Notes: generated from the letters alone by a model not told the origin. 64,000 nt of DNA from Sporosarcina jiandibaonis (GCF_013184495.1 NZ_JAAOIY010000001.1:1-64000), one strand, 5' to 3'. Shown: positions 17,344 to 26,600, numbered from the stretch's first letter. Numbers and translations: made by a program.

Positions 17344-18294
17344 ATGGAACCGCTTGGAGATGCATTAAAACGTGTGGTCAATGCACCAAACTTTGCAGCG
17401 CGCTATGACGATTTGCGGATCGAAATTATGGGGAATCCAGGTATTCAAAAGTTTTTGTCTGAACATTCAACTGAAGTCAATGAACAGATGGTTGATCGGA
17501 GTTTAGGAAAGCTTTACGAATATTCGATTGCTTCGCATGGCTGCGATAAGTGCACTGAGCTATCGAACTGCAAAAATATCATGAATGGATTTGAACCAAA
17601 ACTAGTCATTAAACGCGACCTTATTGAAATTGAATATGTAAAATGTCCATCTAAACTGACTGATGAAAATCGTCGGAAAACAGCTAGAATGATTGAAAGC
17701 ATGCATATGCCAAAAGATGTGATGCAGGCACGATTACATGATATCGATTTGACTGCCACTGCAGATGAAAGCAGAATATCCGTTGTAGATGCTACAAATG
17801 AGTTTTTAGAAAGCTATGATCAAACTGGAGAATTGCCAAAACGTGGATTGTATATTTACGGACCTTTTGGAATTGGAAAGTCATTCATTCTTGGTGCACT
17901 AGCAAATGAACTAGCAAACCGCGGCGTTAAAACAATTGTCGTGTATGTTCCTGAGTTTTTACGTGAAATCAAACAATCGATACAAGATCAGACATTAAAT
18001 GAAAAAATAGACTTTGTAAAAAAAGCGCAAGTACTAATCTTAGACGATTTCGGGGCTGAAGCAATGTCGGCCTGGACACGTGATGAAGTGCTTGGCACGA
18101 TATTGCAATATCGCATGGCCGAACAACTTCCGACCTTTTTCACATCGAATTTAAGTTACGACGAATTAGAGAATCACTTAACGTATACGCAACGTGGCGA
18201 TAAAGATGTTGTGAAAGCAAGCCGTATCATGGAAAGAATTAAAATGGTTTCAACTGATATAAAGTTGAGCGGGGAAAACAGACGGAACAAATAA
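17344..18294 (+). CDS. dnaI: primosomal protein DnaI, helicase loader
   Basis: AAA+ ATPase that loads the replicative helicase. An N-terminal zinc-binding region has clustered cysteines (CDKCTELSNC, about residues 60-69). The ATPase part has Walker A GPFGIGKS (about 173-180) and Walker B VLILDDFGAEAMS. The 316-residue length is normal. It is the last gene of the nrdR-dnaB-dnaI operon. The ytxB/ytxC genes found downstream in B. subtilis are replaced here by a gene remnant. Confidence 0.95.
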   Translation: MEPLGDALKRVVNAPNFAARYDDLRIEIMGNPGIQKFLSEHSTEVNEQMVDRSLGKLYEYSIASHGCDKCTELSNCKNIMNGFEPKLVIKRDLIEIEYVKCPSKLTDENRRKTARMIESMHMPKDVMQARLHDIDLTATADESRISVVDATNEFLESYDQTGELPKRGLYIYGPFGIGKSFILGALANELANRGVKTIVVYVPEFLREIKQSIQDQTLNEKIDFVKKAQVLILDDFGAEAMSAWTRDEVLGTILQYRMAEQLPTFFTSNLSYDELENHLTYTQRGDKDVVKASRIMERIKMVSTDIKLSGENRRNK

Positions 18295-18333
18295 GTTTGC
18301 GCATCTTTTAAAAGAGTGATGGGCCCATGTTGA

Positions 18334-18477
18334 AATGTAAATCGTGAAATCAATTTGCAATCAGGGGATACCTTCAATGCATATACTATGTTTACTCCTG
18401 TAAGACCAGGCATTTATACGGTAAAAGCTTACCATGTGAACAACGTTACAACAGTGCTTGTACTTGATGTTAATTAA
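18334..18477 (+). pseudogene. remnant of an unidentified gene, C-terminal end only
   Basis: An open frame of about 47 codons ends with TAA at 18477. It reads like the last strands of a beta-sandwich domain (SGDTFNAYTMFTPVRPG, then IYTVKAYHVNN and VLVLDVN). It has no start codon, and an in-frame stop lies at 18331-18333. I interpret it as the tail of a lost exported or Ig-like protein. The parent family is not recognised. Confidence 0.5.
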
Positions 18478-18493
18478 AATTCAAGAAATATAC

Positions 18494-18522
18494 TTGCAAT
18501 TCACTATGAATCATCGTATACT
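18494..18522 (+). promoter_or_regulatory. sigma-A promoter of thrS
   Basis: TTGCAA (18494-18499), a 17-base spacer and TATACT (18517-18522). Transcription would start near 18529, at the beginning of the T-box leader. Confidence 0.85.
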
Positions 18523-18528
18523 CATCTC

Positions 18529-18827
18529 TAATAAGTATTTAAATGCATTGATAAGGACAATAATTGTTTCGTTAACCGCCAGAGAACGGGGACATTGAGG
18601 GAAAGATTGAATTGTATCTTTCCGCACTTGGCTGGAAGCCCTGTAGGAAAGACGTGCAATTTACCACCTTTGAGCAGCATTGGTGAACATTCAGTAACCA
18701 ATGACGGATCCGGCCCGTTAGCCGAAGCAGAGCTTCATTAATGGCAGAGTCTACTCTGTTCGTTAAGAGAAGAAGGGTGGAACCACGAGCTAAAGCTTCG
18801 TCCCTTTCCAGGGATGGGGCTTTTTTT
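18529..18827 (+). promoter_or_regulatory. T-box riboswitch leader of thrS
   Basis: The leader contains the T-box sequence agggtggaaccacg (18774-18787), preceded by the long stem I region. It ends in a terminator (12-bp stem 18794-18805 with 18810-18821, then T7). Uncharged tRNA-Thr pairing with the bulge would favour the antiterminator. An ACC triplet near 18663-18668 is a candidate threonine specifier codon; its placement in the specifier loop was not modelled. Confidence 0.93.
18794..18827 (+). terminator. T-box-controlled terminator
   Basis: agcttcgtccct pairs with agggatggggct across a ttcc loop and is followed by a T-run. It is the off-state of the thrS T-box. Confidence 0.9.
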
Positions 18828-18856
18828 GTTTTTTAATATAAAAGGAGTGTTTGAAA

Positions 18857-20788
18857 ATGTCGAATGAAATTAAATTACAATTTCCAGATGGAGCAGTAAA
18901 GGAGTTTCCTAAGGGCACAACTACTGAAGAAGTTGCGGCATCAATTAGTCCGGGGCTTCGCAGAAATGCGCTTGCAGGAAAGTTAGACGGTAAATTGATT
19001 GATTTTAAAACACCAATTTCAACTGACGGAGAAATTGCGATAATTACACCAGATTCGCCTGAAGCACTTGAGATTTTACGCCATAGCTCGGCTCATGTTC
19101 TTGCTCAAGCAGTAAAACGTCTATTTAAAGATGCAAAATTCGGTGTTGGTCCAGTAATTGAAAACGGATTTTATTATGATATCGACTCGTCCGTGCCAAT
19201 CACTTCAGATGACTTGCCGGAAATCGAAAAAGAAATGAAGAAAATCGTCAACGAAAATATTGAAATTGTTCGCCGAGATGTTTCGCGTGCAGAAGCAATT
19301 GAACTATTTAAAGAAATTGGCGATGAATACAAATTAGAGCTGATCGAAGCGATATCTGAAGATGAACAAGTGTCGATTTATGAACAAGGCGACTTCGTTG
19401 ATCTATGTCGCGGTGTGCATGTTCCATCAACTGCAAAACTAAAAGAATTCAAGTTGCTCAGCATTGCGGGGGCTTATTGGCGTGGAGATTCGGATAATAA
19501 AATGTTGCAACGCATTTACGGAACTGCATTTTTCAAAAAAGAAGATCTTAAAGCCCATTTGAAAATGCTCGAGGAAGCGAGAGAACGAGATCACCGTAAA
19601 ATAGGAAGAGAACTTGACCTATTTATGAACTCCCAAAAAGTCGGTCAAGGACTACCAATGTGGTTGCCCAAAGGAGCGACAGTCCGTCGTATAATTGAAC
19701 GTTATATTGTCGACAAAGAAGAAAGACTTGGTTATCACCACGTCTATACGCCGGTTCTAGGAAGTTCCGAACTGTATAAAACAAGCGGACACTGGGAGCA
19801 TTACCAAGATGATATGTTCCCGGTCATGAGTATGGACAATGAAGATCTTGTCCTTCGTCCGATGAACTGCCCGCATCATATGATGATTTATAAAAACGGA
19901 ATTCATTCCTACCGAAACTTGCCGCTTCGAATCGCGGAACTCGGTACAATGCATCGTTACGAAATGTCAGGAGCGCTATCGGGATTACAACGTGTGCGCG
20001 GGATGACATTGAATGATGCGCATCTCTTTGTCCGTCCTGATCAAATCCAAGACGAGTTCAAAAAGGTTGTTCAATTAATCATCGATGTTTATAAAGACTT
20101 TAATATTACAGACTACTCGTTCCGTGTTTCTTATCGTGATCCGGAAGACACTGAGAAATATTTTGACGACGATGCAATGTGGGAACGCGCACAAGCGATG
20201 TTAAAAGAAGCAATGGATGAACTAAATGTCGAGTATATCGAAGTTGAGGGCGAAGCTGCATTTTACGGTCCGAAGTTGGATGTTCAAGTAAAAACGGCGA
20301 TTGGAATGGAAGAAACACTTTCTACAGTACAGCTCGACTTTTTATTACCGGAACGGTTCGATTTAACGTATATCGGGGAAGATGGAAAACAACATCGTCC
20401 AGTTGTCATTCACCGCGGTGTTGTCGGAACGATGGAGCGTTTCGTTGCATACTTGATAGAAGAATACAAAGGCGCATTCCCGACGTGGCTTGCACCAGTT
20501 CAAGTTCAAGTCATTCCGGTTTCTCCCAATGCACATTTTGACTATGCGAATGATGTTCGCGAGAAGCTTGTGGAAGCTGGATTCCGAGTTTCACTTGATG
20601 AGCGCGATGAGAAAATCGGTTATAAAATTCGAGAAGCGCAAATGCAAAAGGTTCCGTATATGCTGGTTCTCGGAGACAAAGAAATTGAATCTGGTGAAGT
20701 GAATGTTCGTAAATACGGCGAGAAGCAATCTGAAAGCATGAACTTTGAAGACTTCATTAAAAAAGTTTCAGAAGAAGTAATTAAGTAA
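18857..20788 (+). CDS. thrS: threonyl-tRNA synthetase
   Basis: Charges tRNA-Thr. Domains in order: TGS (about 1-62), the editing/SAD domain ([15 protein letters not shown] with its HxxxH, and [11 protein letters not shown]), the class II catalytic core with motif 2 ([13 protein letters not shown]) and motif 3 ([21 protein letters not shown]), and a C-terminal anticodon-binding domain (about 540-643). The ATG at 18857 is favoured over an in-frame TTG at 18851 because aaaggag is 9-10 bases before it. It is controlled by the upstream T-box. Confidence 0.97.
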   Translation: MSNEIKLQFPDGAVKEFPKGTTTEEVAASISPGLRRNALAGKLDGKLIDFKTPISTDGEIAIITPDSPEALEILRHSSAHVLAQAVKRLFKDAKFGVGPVIENGFYYDIDSSVPITSDDLPEIEKEMKKIVNENIEIVRRDVSRAEAIELFKEIGDEYKLELIEAISEDEQVSIYEQGDFVDLCRGVHVPSTAKLKEFKLLSIAGAYWRGDSDNKMLQRIYGTAFFKKEDLKAHLKMLEEARERDHRKIGRELDLFMNSQKVGQGLPMWLPKGATVRRIIERYIVDKEERLGYHHVYTPVLGSSELYKTSGHWEHYQDDMFPVMSMDNEDLVLRPMNCPHHMMIYKNGIHSYRNLPLRIAELGTMHRYEMSGALSGLQRVRGMTLNDAHLFVRPDQIQDEFKKVVQLIIDVYKDFNITDYSFRVSYRDPEDTEKYFDDDAMWERAQAMLKEAMDELNVEYIEVEGEAAFYGPKLDVQVKTAIGMEETLSTVQLDFLLPERFDLTYIGEDGKQHRPVVIHRGVVGTMERFVAYLIEEYKGAFPTWLAPVQVQVIPVSPNAHFDYANDVREKLVEAGFRVSLDERDEKIGYKIREAQMQKVPYMLVLGDKEIESGEVNVRKYGEKQSESMNFEDFIKKVSEEVIK

Positions 20789-20801
20789 TCAACGGAAATG
20801 G

Positions 20802-20830
20802 TTGACAACTGTTACCGCGGATGGTAAGAT
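20802..20830 (+). promoter_or_regulatory. sigma-A promoter of infC-rpmI-rplT
   Basis: A consensus TTGACA (20802-20807), a 17-base spacer and TAAGAT (20825-20830). Confidence 0.88.
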
Positions 20831-20836
20831 AACTGA

Positions 20837-21005
20837 GGTAGGTTAATTATTGAATATAGTTTGTGGTATAAGAAGAGGCTACCCGCTTCTCACCTGATTG
20901 ACGCGAAATCGTTGTTAGCAGGTCAGCACATTTATGAAGTATCGTACATGTCGATGTGCGTACACATATGCGGGTAGACAATCCAATTTGTCTACTCGCT
21001 TTTTT
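20837..21005 (+). ncRNA. ribosomal protein L20 leader (autoregulatory)
   Basis: The 5' leader of infC contains ctacccgc (about 20877-20885), complementary to gcgggtag at 20970-20977. The latter is also the 5' arm of the terminator, the layout of the Bacillales L20 leader, in which an antiterminator competes with a terminator. In B. subtilis L20 binds such a leader and promotes premature termination. The secondary structure was judged by eye only. Confidence 0.8.
20970..21005 (+). terminator. regulated terminator in the infC leader
   Basis: A 12-bp stem (gcgggtagacaa with ttgtctactcgc) with a 6-base loop, followed by a T6 run. It lies 88 bases before infC and serves as the attenuator of the operon. 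Confidence 0.9.
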
Positions 21006-21092
21006 ATTTTTTTGCACCGTGGGTTCGACTTAACTAGTCGATATACCCAAACTATTTATTCTTGAGATAAGTTTACCCGGAGGTGGATTACT

Positions 21093-21608
21093 ATTAGCAA
21101 AGACATGAACGTAAATCAGGGCATACGTGCCCGCGAGGTTCGTCTGATTGATCATAACGGCGAACAGCTTGGAATCAAAACTCGTAACGAAGCTCTGGAA
21201 ATCGCAACACGTGTTAACTTGGACTTAGTCCTTGTAGCACCGAAAGCAAAACCGCCAGTTGCTCGAATCATGGATTACGGAAAATTCAAGTTTGAACAAC
21301 AAAAAAGAGAACGAGAAGTTCGAAGAAACCAGAAAGTCATTCTTCTAAAAGAAGTGCGATTAAGCCCGACTATCGATGAACATGATTTTCAAACAAAACT
21401 TCGTAACGCAATTCGTTTCCTGAAAAATGGCGACAAAGTAAAAGCATCGATTCGTTTTAGAGGACGTGCAATTACGCATAAGGAAATCGGACAACGAGTA
21501 CTTGACCGGTTTGCTGAAGAGTGTAAAGAATTAGCAACTATTGAACAAAGACCGAAGATGGAAGGCCGAAGCATGTTCTTGGTGCTTGCCCCGACTGTCG
21601 AGAAATAA
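21093..21608 (+). CDS. infC: translation initiation factor IF-3, AUU start
   Basis: Binds the 30S subunit and screens start codons. The 172-residue reading has the N-domain ([12 protein letters not shown]) and C-domain (ISxxR-type SPTIDEHDF ... [15 protein letters not shown]). Its first ATG at 21105 is 21 bases from ggaggtgg. An ATT at 21093 (ATT AGC AAA GAC ATG) sits 9 bases from it, so the rare AUU start known for infC is used. AUU starts are discriminated against by IF-3 itself, which gives autoregulation. Confidence 0.9.
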   Translation: MSKDMNVNQGIRAREVRLIDHNGEQLGIKTRNEALEIATRVNLDLVLVAPKAKPPVARIMDYGKFKFEQQKREREVRRNQKVILLKEVRLSPTIDEHDFQTKLRNAIRFLKNGDKVKASIRFRGRAITHKEIGQRVLDRFAEECKELATIEQRPKMEGRSMFLVLAPTVEK

Positions 21609-21639
21609 GGTACAACGAAAGATTTAGGAGGAACCATTT

Positions 21640-21840
21640 ATGGCTAAGATGAAAACACATAAGGGATCAGCGAAACGTTTTAAAAAGACAGGCACTGGAA
21701 AAGTAAAACGTGGCCGTGCTTACACAAGTCACCTTTTCGCAAACAAAACGACTAAAGCAAAACGCCACCTGCGTAAAGCTTCACTTGTTTCTTCAGGAGA
21801 CTACAAACGCATTCGTGAAATGATCACATACCTAAAATAA
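21640..21840 (+). CDS. rpmI: 50S ribosomal protein L35
   Basis: A 66-residue very basic protein with the typical [18 protein letters not shown] start and the [18 protein letters not shown] segment. It lies between infC and rplT in the conserved operon, with aggagg before its ATG. Confidence 0.97.
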   Translation: MAKMKTHKGSAKRFKKTGTGKVKRGRAYTSHLFANKTTKAKRHLRKASLVSSGDYKRIREMITYLK

Positions 21841-21882
21841 TAAAAATACTAAATTCGAACAGAAAAGCAGGAGGTTATTACT

Positions 21883-22242
21883 ATGCCACGAGTAAAAGGT
21901 GGAGTAGAAAGACGTAAACGCCATAAACGCGTATTGAAATTAGCAAAAGGTTACTATGGTTCAAAACATAGACTTTATAGAACAGCAAACGAACAAGTAA
22001 TGAGATCATTTAACTATGCATACAGAGACCGTCGTCAAAGAAAACGTGATTTCCGTAAACTATGGATTACGCGTATCAATGCGGCAGCTCGCATGAATGG
22101 TCTTTCATACAGCAATATGATGCACGGCTTGAAAGTAGCTGGAATCGACATCAACCGTAAAATGCTTGCTGACCTTGCAGTGTCTGACGCACAAGCGTTC
22201 ACACAACTTGCAGATGCAGCGAAAAAAGCAGTTGCAAAATAA
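21883..22242 (+). CDS. rplT: 50S ribosomal protein L20
   Basis: A 119-residue 23S rRNA-binding assembly protein ([16 protein letters not shown], long basic helix, then globular C-domain). As the last gene of the operon it is also the expected regulator of the upstream leader. The ribosome site is gcaggagg. Confidence 0.97.
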   Translation: MPRVKGGVERRKRHKRVLKLAKGYYGSKHRLYRTANEQVMRSFNYAYRDRRQRKRDFRKLWITRINAAARMNGLSYSNMMHGLKVAGIDINRKMLADLAVSDAQAFTQLADAAKKAVAK

Positions 22243-22254
22243 GCAGTGAAAACT

Positions 22255-22298
22255 AAACCGCCTTATCGCTTGAGAAATTCAAGTGAAGGCGGTTTTTT
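22255..22298 (+). terminator. intrinsic terminator of infC-rpmI-rplT
   Basis: A 10-bp stem aaaccgcctt / aaggcggttt with an internal smaller hairpin, followed by a T6 run. Confidence 0.9.
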
Positions 22299-22370
22299 CA
22301 TTAAACTATATTTTTTATTTTCCCCAAGAAGATAATAAAAGTGTAAACTATAGAAAAGGGGGAAGTGCGA

Positions 22371-22661
22371 ATGCAAACAACAGCACTCATATGGATAGCA
22401 TTCATGTCGGTTTGGGCGTTCGCCGCAATGGGCTATGATAAACGCCAATCGAAGAAAAAAGGGCAGAGAGTCCCAGAAAAAAACTTATGGTTGCTAGCGC
22501 TTCTAGGCGGAGGAATCGGCGCTTATTTCGGCATGCAAATATTCCGCCATAAAACTAGGCATACATCATTTCGAATTGGTTTTCTAATGTTAGCGATTCT
22601 AAATGGCGTGCTGATCCTTTATTTATTTGGCGTGACGTTGCCTACTAATTCATTTGCATGA
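22371..22661 (+). CDS. ysdA: DUF1294 small membrane protein YsdA
   Basis: A 96-residue membrane protein of the DUF1294 family, with hydrophobic segments at about 3-20, 38-58 and 70-90. The family motifs MGYDKRQS, LLALLGGGIGAYFGM and FRHKTRHTSF are present. Function is unknown. It lies directly behind rplT, as ysdA does in B. subtilis. The ATG at 22371 was chosen because aaaaggggga precedes it by 7 bases; an in-frame GTG at 22365 is too close to that site. Confidence 0.85.
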   Translation: MQTTALIWIAFMSVWAFAAMGYDKRQSKKKGQRVPEKNLWLLALLGGGIGAYFGMQIFRHKTRHTSFRIGFLMLAILNGVLILYLFGVTLPTNSFA

Positions 22662-22706
22662 AAAAACACTGTCAAAGAATGTAGATACCATTCCCAGACA
22701 GTGTTT
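22661..22706 (-). terminator. intrinsic terminator of ysdB
   Basis: A 10-bp stem (aaacactgtc 22664-22673 with gacagtgttt 22697-22706) followed on the minus strand by a T6 run. It may also stop ysdA transcripts. Confidence 0.8.
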
Positions 22707-22713
22707 AATACAA

Positions 22714-23091
22714 TTATTTCATTAGTTGTTCGATCGGATTTTTCCAACTGATTTTTGCAGTCGGATAATTTGATAGAATTTCAGATTGAAGAAAGTGAAA
22801 ATCGTCTTTGGTAAAACCTTGAAGTTTCGCTTCGTTTTTCACCCAAACAAAAATAGAAACGACATCAAATGAGTTTTCAGTCGTACCTAAGTATTTTTCA
22901 CCTTCAAACATTGCACCTTTATACGTAATGAAGAAGTTTTTACGCACATTTTTTATGTCATCATAGAAATAGTAACGTTCCTCTTCATAAGCATCATCCA
23001 GTTTACGCTTCGGGTCGAATAAATAACGAATCCCCCGGTAAAATAAATAAATTATAAAAGCGATGATCACAAAGCGGATCAAGAGTCCCAT
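22714..23091 (-). CDS. ysdB: sigma-W pathway protein YsdB
   Basis: A 125-residue protein with an N-terminal membrane anchor (about residues 3-18) and a cytoplasmic region rich in aromatic and charged residues. It is the orthologue of B. subtilis YsdB, which influences sigma-W activation by RsiW cleavage. It is placed beside ysdA as in B. subtilis, in convergent orientation here. The ATG follows aaggggga. A textbook sigma-W promoter precedes it. Confidence 0.82.
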   Translation of the reverse strand: MGLLIRFVIIAFIIYLFYRGIRYLFDPKRKLDDAYEEERYYFYDDIKNVRKNFFITYKGAMFEGEKYLGTTENSFDVVSIFVWVKNEAKLQGFTKDDFHFLQSEILSNYPTAKISWKNPIEQLMK

Positions 23092-23123
23092 AATAGATCC
23101 CCCTTAATTAATATACTTATTCT

Positions 23124-23151
23124 TATACGAATAACATTGCAGAAGGTTTCA
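23124..23151 (-). promoter_or_regulatory. sigma-W (ECF) promoter of ysdB
   Basis: On the minus strand TGAAAC (23151-23146), a 16-base spacer and CGTATA (23129-23124) match the sigma-W consensus TGAAAC-N16-CGTA exactly. Envelope-stress control is therefore inferred. Confidence 0.88.
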
Positions 23152-23180
23152 TATTAACAAAATAAATCGGAGGTTTTTTC

Positions 23181-23666
23181 ATGGAACTAACAAAGTTATT
23201 TACAATGCAAGCAGAATTAGACTCATTTATACGAAAACAAAGGGGTACAAATGAGGATGTCTTTCAAGCAAAAGGACTAGCACTTCTTGTAGAACTCGCA
23301 GAATTAGCGAACGAAACGAGAAGTTTTAAATTTTGGAGTTCAAAAGGACCTTCAGAAATCGAAGTGATACTTGAGGAATATGTCGATTCGATTCATTTTT
23401 TATTATCCCTCGGCATTGAACTTGGATTCGAAACGATTACTAATTGGCCACAAGGTAAAGTTGAAGGTGAATTAACCGAATTATTCTTGAAGACAACAGA
23501 ATCGATTACATACTTTTTAAAAGATTTAATGATAGAGTCTTATATCAATGTGTGGATTCATTACGGTTCGATTGCTGATAAACTCGGCTTTACGCAAGAT
23601 GCAATTATCGAAGCCTATATCTTGAAAAATGAAGAAAATTACACTCGTCAAAAAGCGGGCTATTAA
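23181..23666 (+). CDS. all-alpha dUTP diphosphatase (dUTPase_2 family)
   Basis: A 161-residue helical NTP-pyrophosphohydrolase of the dimeric dUTPase/MazG-like class. It hydrolyses dUTP to dUMP, keeping uracil out of DNA and feeding dTMP synthesis. The metal-binding motif appears as ELAELANETRSFKFW followed by EEYVDSIHFLLSLG. B. subtilis uses a trimeric beta-type dUTPase, so this is a different fold doing the same job. The start has cggagg upstream. It precedes a phosphoesterase by 25 bases. Confidence 0.8.
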   Translation: MELTKLFTMQAELDSFIRKQRGTNEDVFQAKGLALLVELAELANETRSFKFWSSKGPSEIEVILEEYVDSIHFLLSLGIELGFETITNWPQGKVEGELTELFLKTTESITYFLKDLMIESYINVWIHYGSIADKLGFTQDAIIEAYILKNEENYTRQKAGY

Positions 23667-23691
23667 TAGTAGTCTGTAGAAAGGAAAAGTT

Positions 23692-24528
23692 ATGCGCAAA
23701 TTGTTTTTAGCCATCATTTTCATAGGCATTATCGGCTTCATTATCTATAAAGGAAATACAACTGTAGGAACGACAGATTATACGTTAAGTTCAGAGCGAC
23801 TGCCAGCAAGTTTTGATGGCTATAAAATAGTTCAGTTGTCCGACTTACATGATGCGATGTTTGGTGAAAATCATGACGATATCGTGAATGAGGTAGTGAG
23901 GATTGCGCCTGATGCCATCTTTATAACAGGCGACTTTATTGATAGAAACCGTTATGACTTAGAACAAAGTTTGATTCTTGTTGAGAGAATCAAAGATGTG
24001 GCGCCGATCTATTATGTAACTGGTAATCATGAAATATCAATAAACGATGTCGATCGAATCAAGAATTCCTTACTTGAATTAGGTGTTCATGTTCTAACAG
24101 ATGAGAGGGAAATCCTTTCTTCTCCTGAAGGCGAAAGGATGGTAATCGGGGGAGTTGAAGATCCGTTAAGCAGCTTGGGAGATGAACAAGTTACAGTTGA
24201 AAGAGCTGTGGAGAAAGCGTTTGATGGTGTTCCACAAGATTTGTTTAAAATATTGCTATCGCATCGTCCTGAACAATTTGGGGTTTATGCACGAAATGGA
24301 ATTGATGTAACCTTTAGTGGTCATGCGCACGGCGGGCAAGCTCGAATTCCAGGTCTTGGCGGATTGATTTCGCCAGGACAAGGAATATTTCCAAAGTTGA
24401 CATCGGGAATTCATGAATTAGAAGAAAGTCAATTGGTTGTCAGTCGCGGAATTGGAAACAGCCTTTTTCCGGTTCGAATATTTAATCAGCCAGAAATAGT
24501 TGTCGTGACATTGAGAAAAGATTATTGA
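23692..24528 (+). CDS. membrane-anchored calcineurin-like metallophosphoesterase
   Basis: A 278-residue YkuE/YaeI-type phosphoesterase. An N-terminal hydrophobic segment (residues 3-20) anchors it or acts as a signal. The five metallophosphatase motifs are in order: LSDLHD, TGDFIDR, TGNHE, LLSHRPE and SGHAHGGQ. The substrate is unknown; relatives act on phospholipid headgroups or nucleotides outside the cytoplasm. The ribosome site is gaaagga. It is followed by a strong terminator. Confidence 0.85.
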   Translation: MRKLFLAIIFIGIIGFIIYKGNTTVGTTDYTLSSERLPASFDGYKIVQLSDLHDAMFGENHDDIVNEVVRIAPDAIFITGDFIDRNRYDLEQSLILVERIKDVAPIYYVTGNHEISINDVDRIKNSLLELGVHVLTDEREILSSPEGERMVIGGVEDPLSSLGDEQVTVERAVEKAFDGVPQDLFKILLSHRPEQFGVYARNGIDVTFSGHAHGGQARIPGLGGLISPGQGIFPKLTSGIHELEESQLVVSRGIGNSLFPVRIFNQPEIVVVTLRKDY

Positions 24529-24570
24529 AAAAGCATTAACTTGTTTCTTTAGACAAGTTAATGCTTTTTT
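24528..24570 (+). terminator. intrinsic terminator
   Basis: A long perfect stem (aaaaagcattaacttgt with acaagttaatgcttttt) ends in a T-run. It closes the dUTPase/phosphoesterase unit and isolates cstA. Confidence 0.92.
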
Positions 24571-24791
24571 CTTATCGAATTAATAATGAATTCGATGAAA
24601 TTAGACGCTATAGTACATTTAATTCAGAATTCCATGTATAATCAGATTCATGGAGGTGGAATTACTCTCTGTAATCTCATTCTTCTTGACAGATGTTGTT
24701 CATATGATAGAAAGAAAACCAAAATTAGATTGAGGTGATGCGAAGAAAAGTTGTAGAGGAACACAAATTATTGGGGGAGGGGAAAAAGGAA

Positions 24792-26534
24792 ATGAATGCA
24801 ATTGTACTAGCACTTATTGGAATGATTATTTTAGGGTTAGGTTATCGTTACTATTCAAAGTTTGTTGCAGAAAAAATCTTCCGTCTCGATCCGAACTACA
24901 TTACGCCTGCACATCGTTATAAAGACGATGTGGATTTTGTTCCAACGAATAAATTTGTGTTATGGGGACACCACTTTACATCTGTCGCGGGTGCAGCACC
25001 TATCGTTGGTCCAGCAATCGCTGTTTATTGGGGTTGGCTGCCAGCATTTTTATGGGTTATCTTGGGAACAGTATTTGCAGCAGGGATTCATGATTTTGGG
25101 ACACTTGTATTATCTGTTCGAAATAAAGGACAATCTGTCGGTACCTTAGCTCATAGATTAATAGGACAGCGTGCAAAAATATTATTCCTTTTTATTATTT
25201 TAATATTGGTGTTGATGGTCAACGCTGTTTTTGCATGGGTTATTTCCAACTTATTCATTCAATTCCCAGCAAGTGTATTCCCGGTGTTTATTCAGATTCC
25301 GCTTGCCGTTTGGATCGGCCATATCGTTTATAAAAAGAAGCAAAAGATGCTTGTGCCTTCGCTAATTGCATTAGCAGTCATGTATATTGCTGCAATATTT
25401 TCAAGCCAATACAGTTTTCTTCAAATCGACTTGGTGAGGTATATGGGCGGTGATGGCGCTTCAGGCTTATTTGGTCTCGGTGCGGTATCTACAGCTTTCT
25501 TCATCTGGATTGTCGTATTGATGGTCTATGTTTATATCGCTTCTGTCTTGCCAGTTTGGAAGCTTTTGCAACCGCGAGATTTTATTAACTCCCATCAGTT
25601 AGTCGTCGGCTTGGGGATATTGTATTTAGGTTTAGTATTTGTGAATCCAAAGATTACAGCGCCTATAACGAATACAGCAGTAAGCGATGTTTCATGGTTC
25701 CCGCTTCTATTTATTACGATTGCATGTGGAGCGATTTCAGGTTTTCATGGTCTCGTTTCTTCAGGAACCTCATCTAAACAACTTAATAAAGAAACGGATG
25801 CTCGTTTTGTCGGTTATTTGGGTGCGGTAGGTGAAGGGATATTAGCTTTGATCGCGATTATCGCGGCTATCACTTTCTTCCCGAGTAAAGAAGAATTCCT
25901 TGCGACATATTCAAGTTTCGGTGCAGCAAGTTCTGGGGGACTGGGTGTCTTTATTAAAGGAGCTAGTAATCTAGCAGCCGGACTCGGTATCCCTGCAAGT
26001 ATTTCAACTACGATCGTTTCCATTATCGTTGTAAGTTTTGCGGCTACTACGCTCGATTCGTCACTTCGTTTAATGCGTTATATTATTGCTGAACTTGGTG
26101 TCGAATATAGAATGCCAGTTTTGGAGAAAAAGCATGTTGCAACTTCACTTGCAGTATTTTCAAGTGCAGCATTAGTGTTGCTTCCTAAAGGTCCACAAGG
26201 ATTTGGTTCAGGCGGGTATCTGTTATGGCCGCTATTCGGAACGGCAAACCAGTTATTGGCGGGGATAAGTTTGCTGCTCATTTCGATATGGCTGAAGAGG
26301 CTAGGCAGAAACTATCTCGTCACCATAATTCCGATGGTGTTCGTCATGTTTATGACATTATGGGCGATGTTCCAGCAAGTTATTTTCCAATGGTCTTGGT
26401 TCGGGAATAACTCGAATACGCTTTTGTTTATCTTCGGTGCAGTCATCTTCGTGTTCGCGATATGGATCATGTTGACCGCATTTTCCGCACTTTCAGGCAA
26501 GTATGATGATAAGATAATAACAGAGGAAGAGTGA
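24792..26534 (+). CDS. cstA: CstA family carbon starvation / pyruvate transporter
   Basis: A large polytopic carrier of the CstA family; E. coli CstA and BtsT import pyruvate. About 16 hydrophobic segments run through 580 residues, with the family motifs GYRYYSKF, WGHHFTSVAGAAPIVGPAIA and GIHDFGTLVLS. The ATG at 24792 (MNAIVLALIGM) was chosen because ggggagggg is 9 bases upstream. An in-frame GTG at 24735 would add a basic 19-residue leader without a ribosome site. It is the first gene of a cluster with a small CC-tail protein, an ArsA-like ATPase and an oxidoreductase. Confidence 0.88.
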   Translation: MNAIVLALIGMIILGLGYRYYSKFVAEKIFRLDPNYITPAHRYKDDVDFVPTNKFVLWGHHFTSVAGAAPIVGPAIAVYWGWLPAFLWVILGTVFAAGIHDFGTLVLSVRNKGQSVGTLAHRLIGQRAKILFLFIILILVLMVNAVFAWVISNLFIQFPASVFPVFIQIPLAVWIGHIVYKKKQKMLVPSLIALAVMYIAAIFSSQYSFLQIDLVRYMGGDGASGLFGLGAVSTAFFIWIVVLMVYVYIASVLPVWKLLQPRDFINSHQLVVGLGILYLGLVFVNPKITAPITNTAVSDVSWFPLLFITIACGAISGFHGLVSSGTSSKQLNKETDARFVGYLGAVGEGILALIAIIAAITFFPSKEEFLATYSSFGAASSGGLGVFIKGASNLAAGLGIPASISTTIVSIIVVSFAATTLDSSLRLMRYIIAELGVEYRMPVLEKKHVATSLAVFSSAALVLLPKGPQGFGSGGYLLWPLFGTANQLLAGISLLLISIWLKRLGRNYLVTIIPMVFVMFMTLWAMFQQVIFQWSWFGNNSNTLLFIFGAVIFVFAIWIMLTAFSALSGKYDDKIITEEE

Positions 26535-26544
26535 TTCATAAATG

Positions 26545-26571
26545 GAAGAGATCGCCCCTAGTGATCTCTTC
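26545..26571 (+). other. hairpin between cstA and the CC-tail gene
   Basis: A 9-bp inverted repeat (gaagagatc / gatctcttc) followed by tttata. It may act as a weak terminator or processing site that lowers expression of the downstream genes relative to cstA. Confidence 0.5.
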
Positions 26572-26600
26572 TTTATATCAATCTAGATGAGGTGAGTCTT

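Noticed and set aside
24650-24733. A 27-codon frame in the cstA leader that could be a leader peptide
   Set aside because: There is no ribosome site before its ATG, and no attenuator structure could be tied to it.
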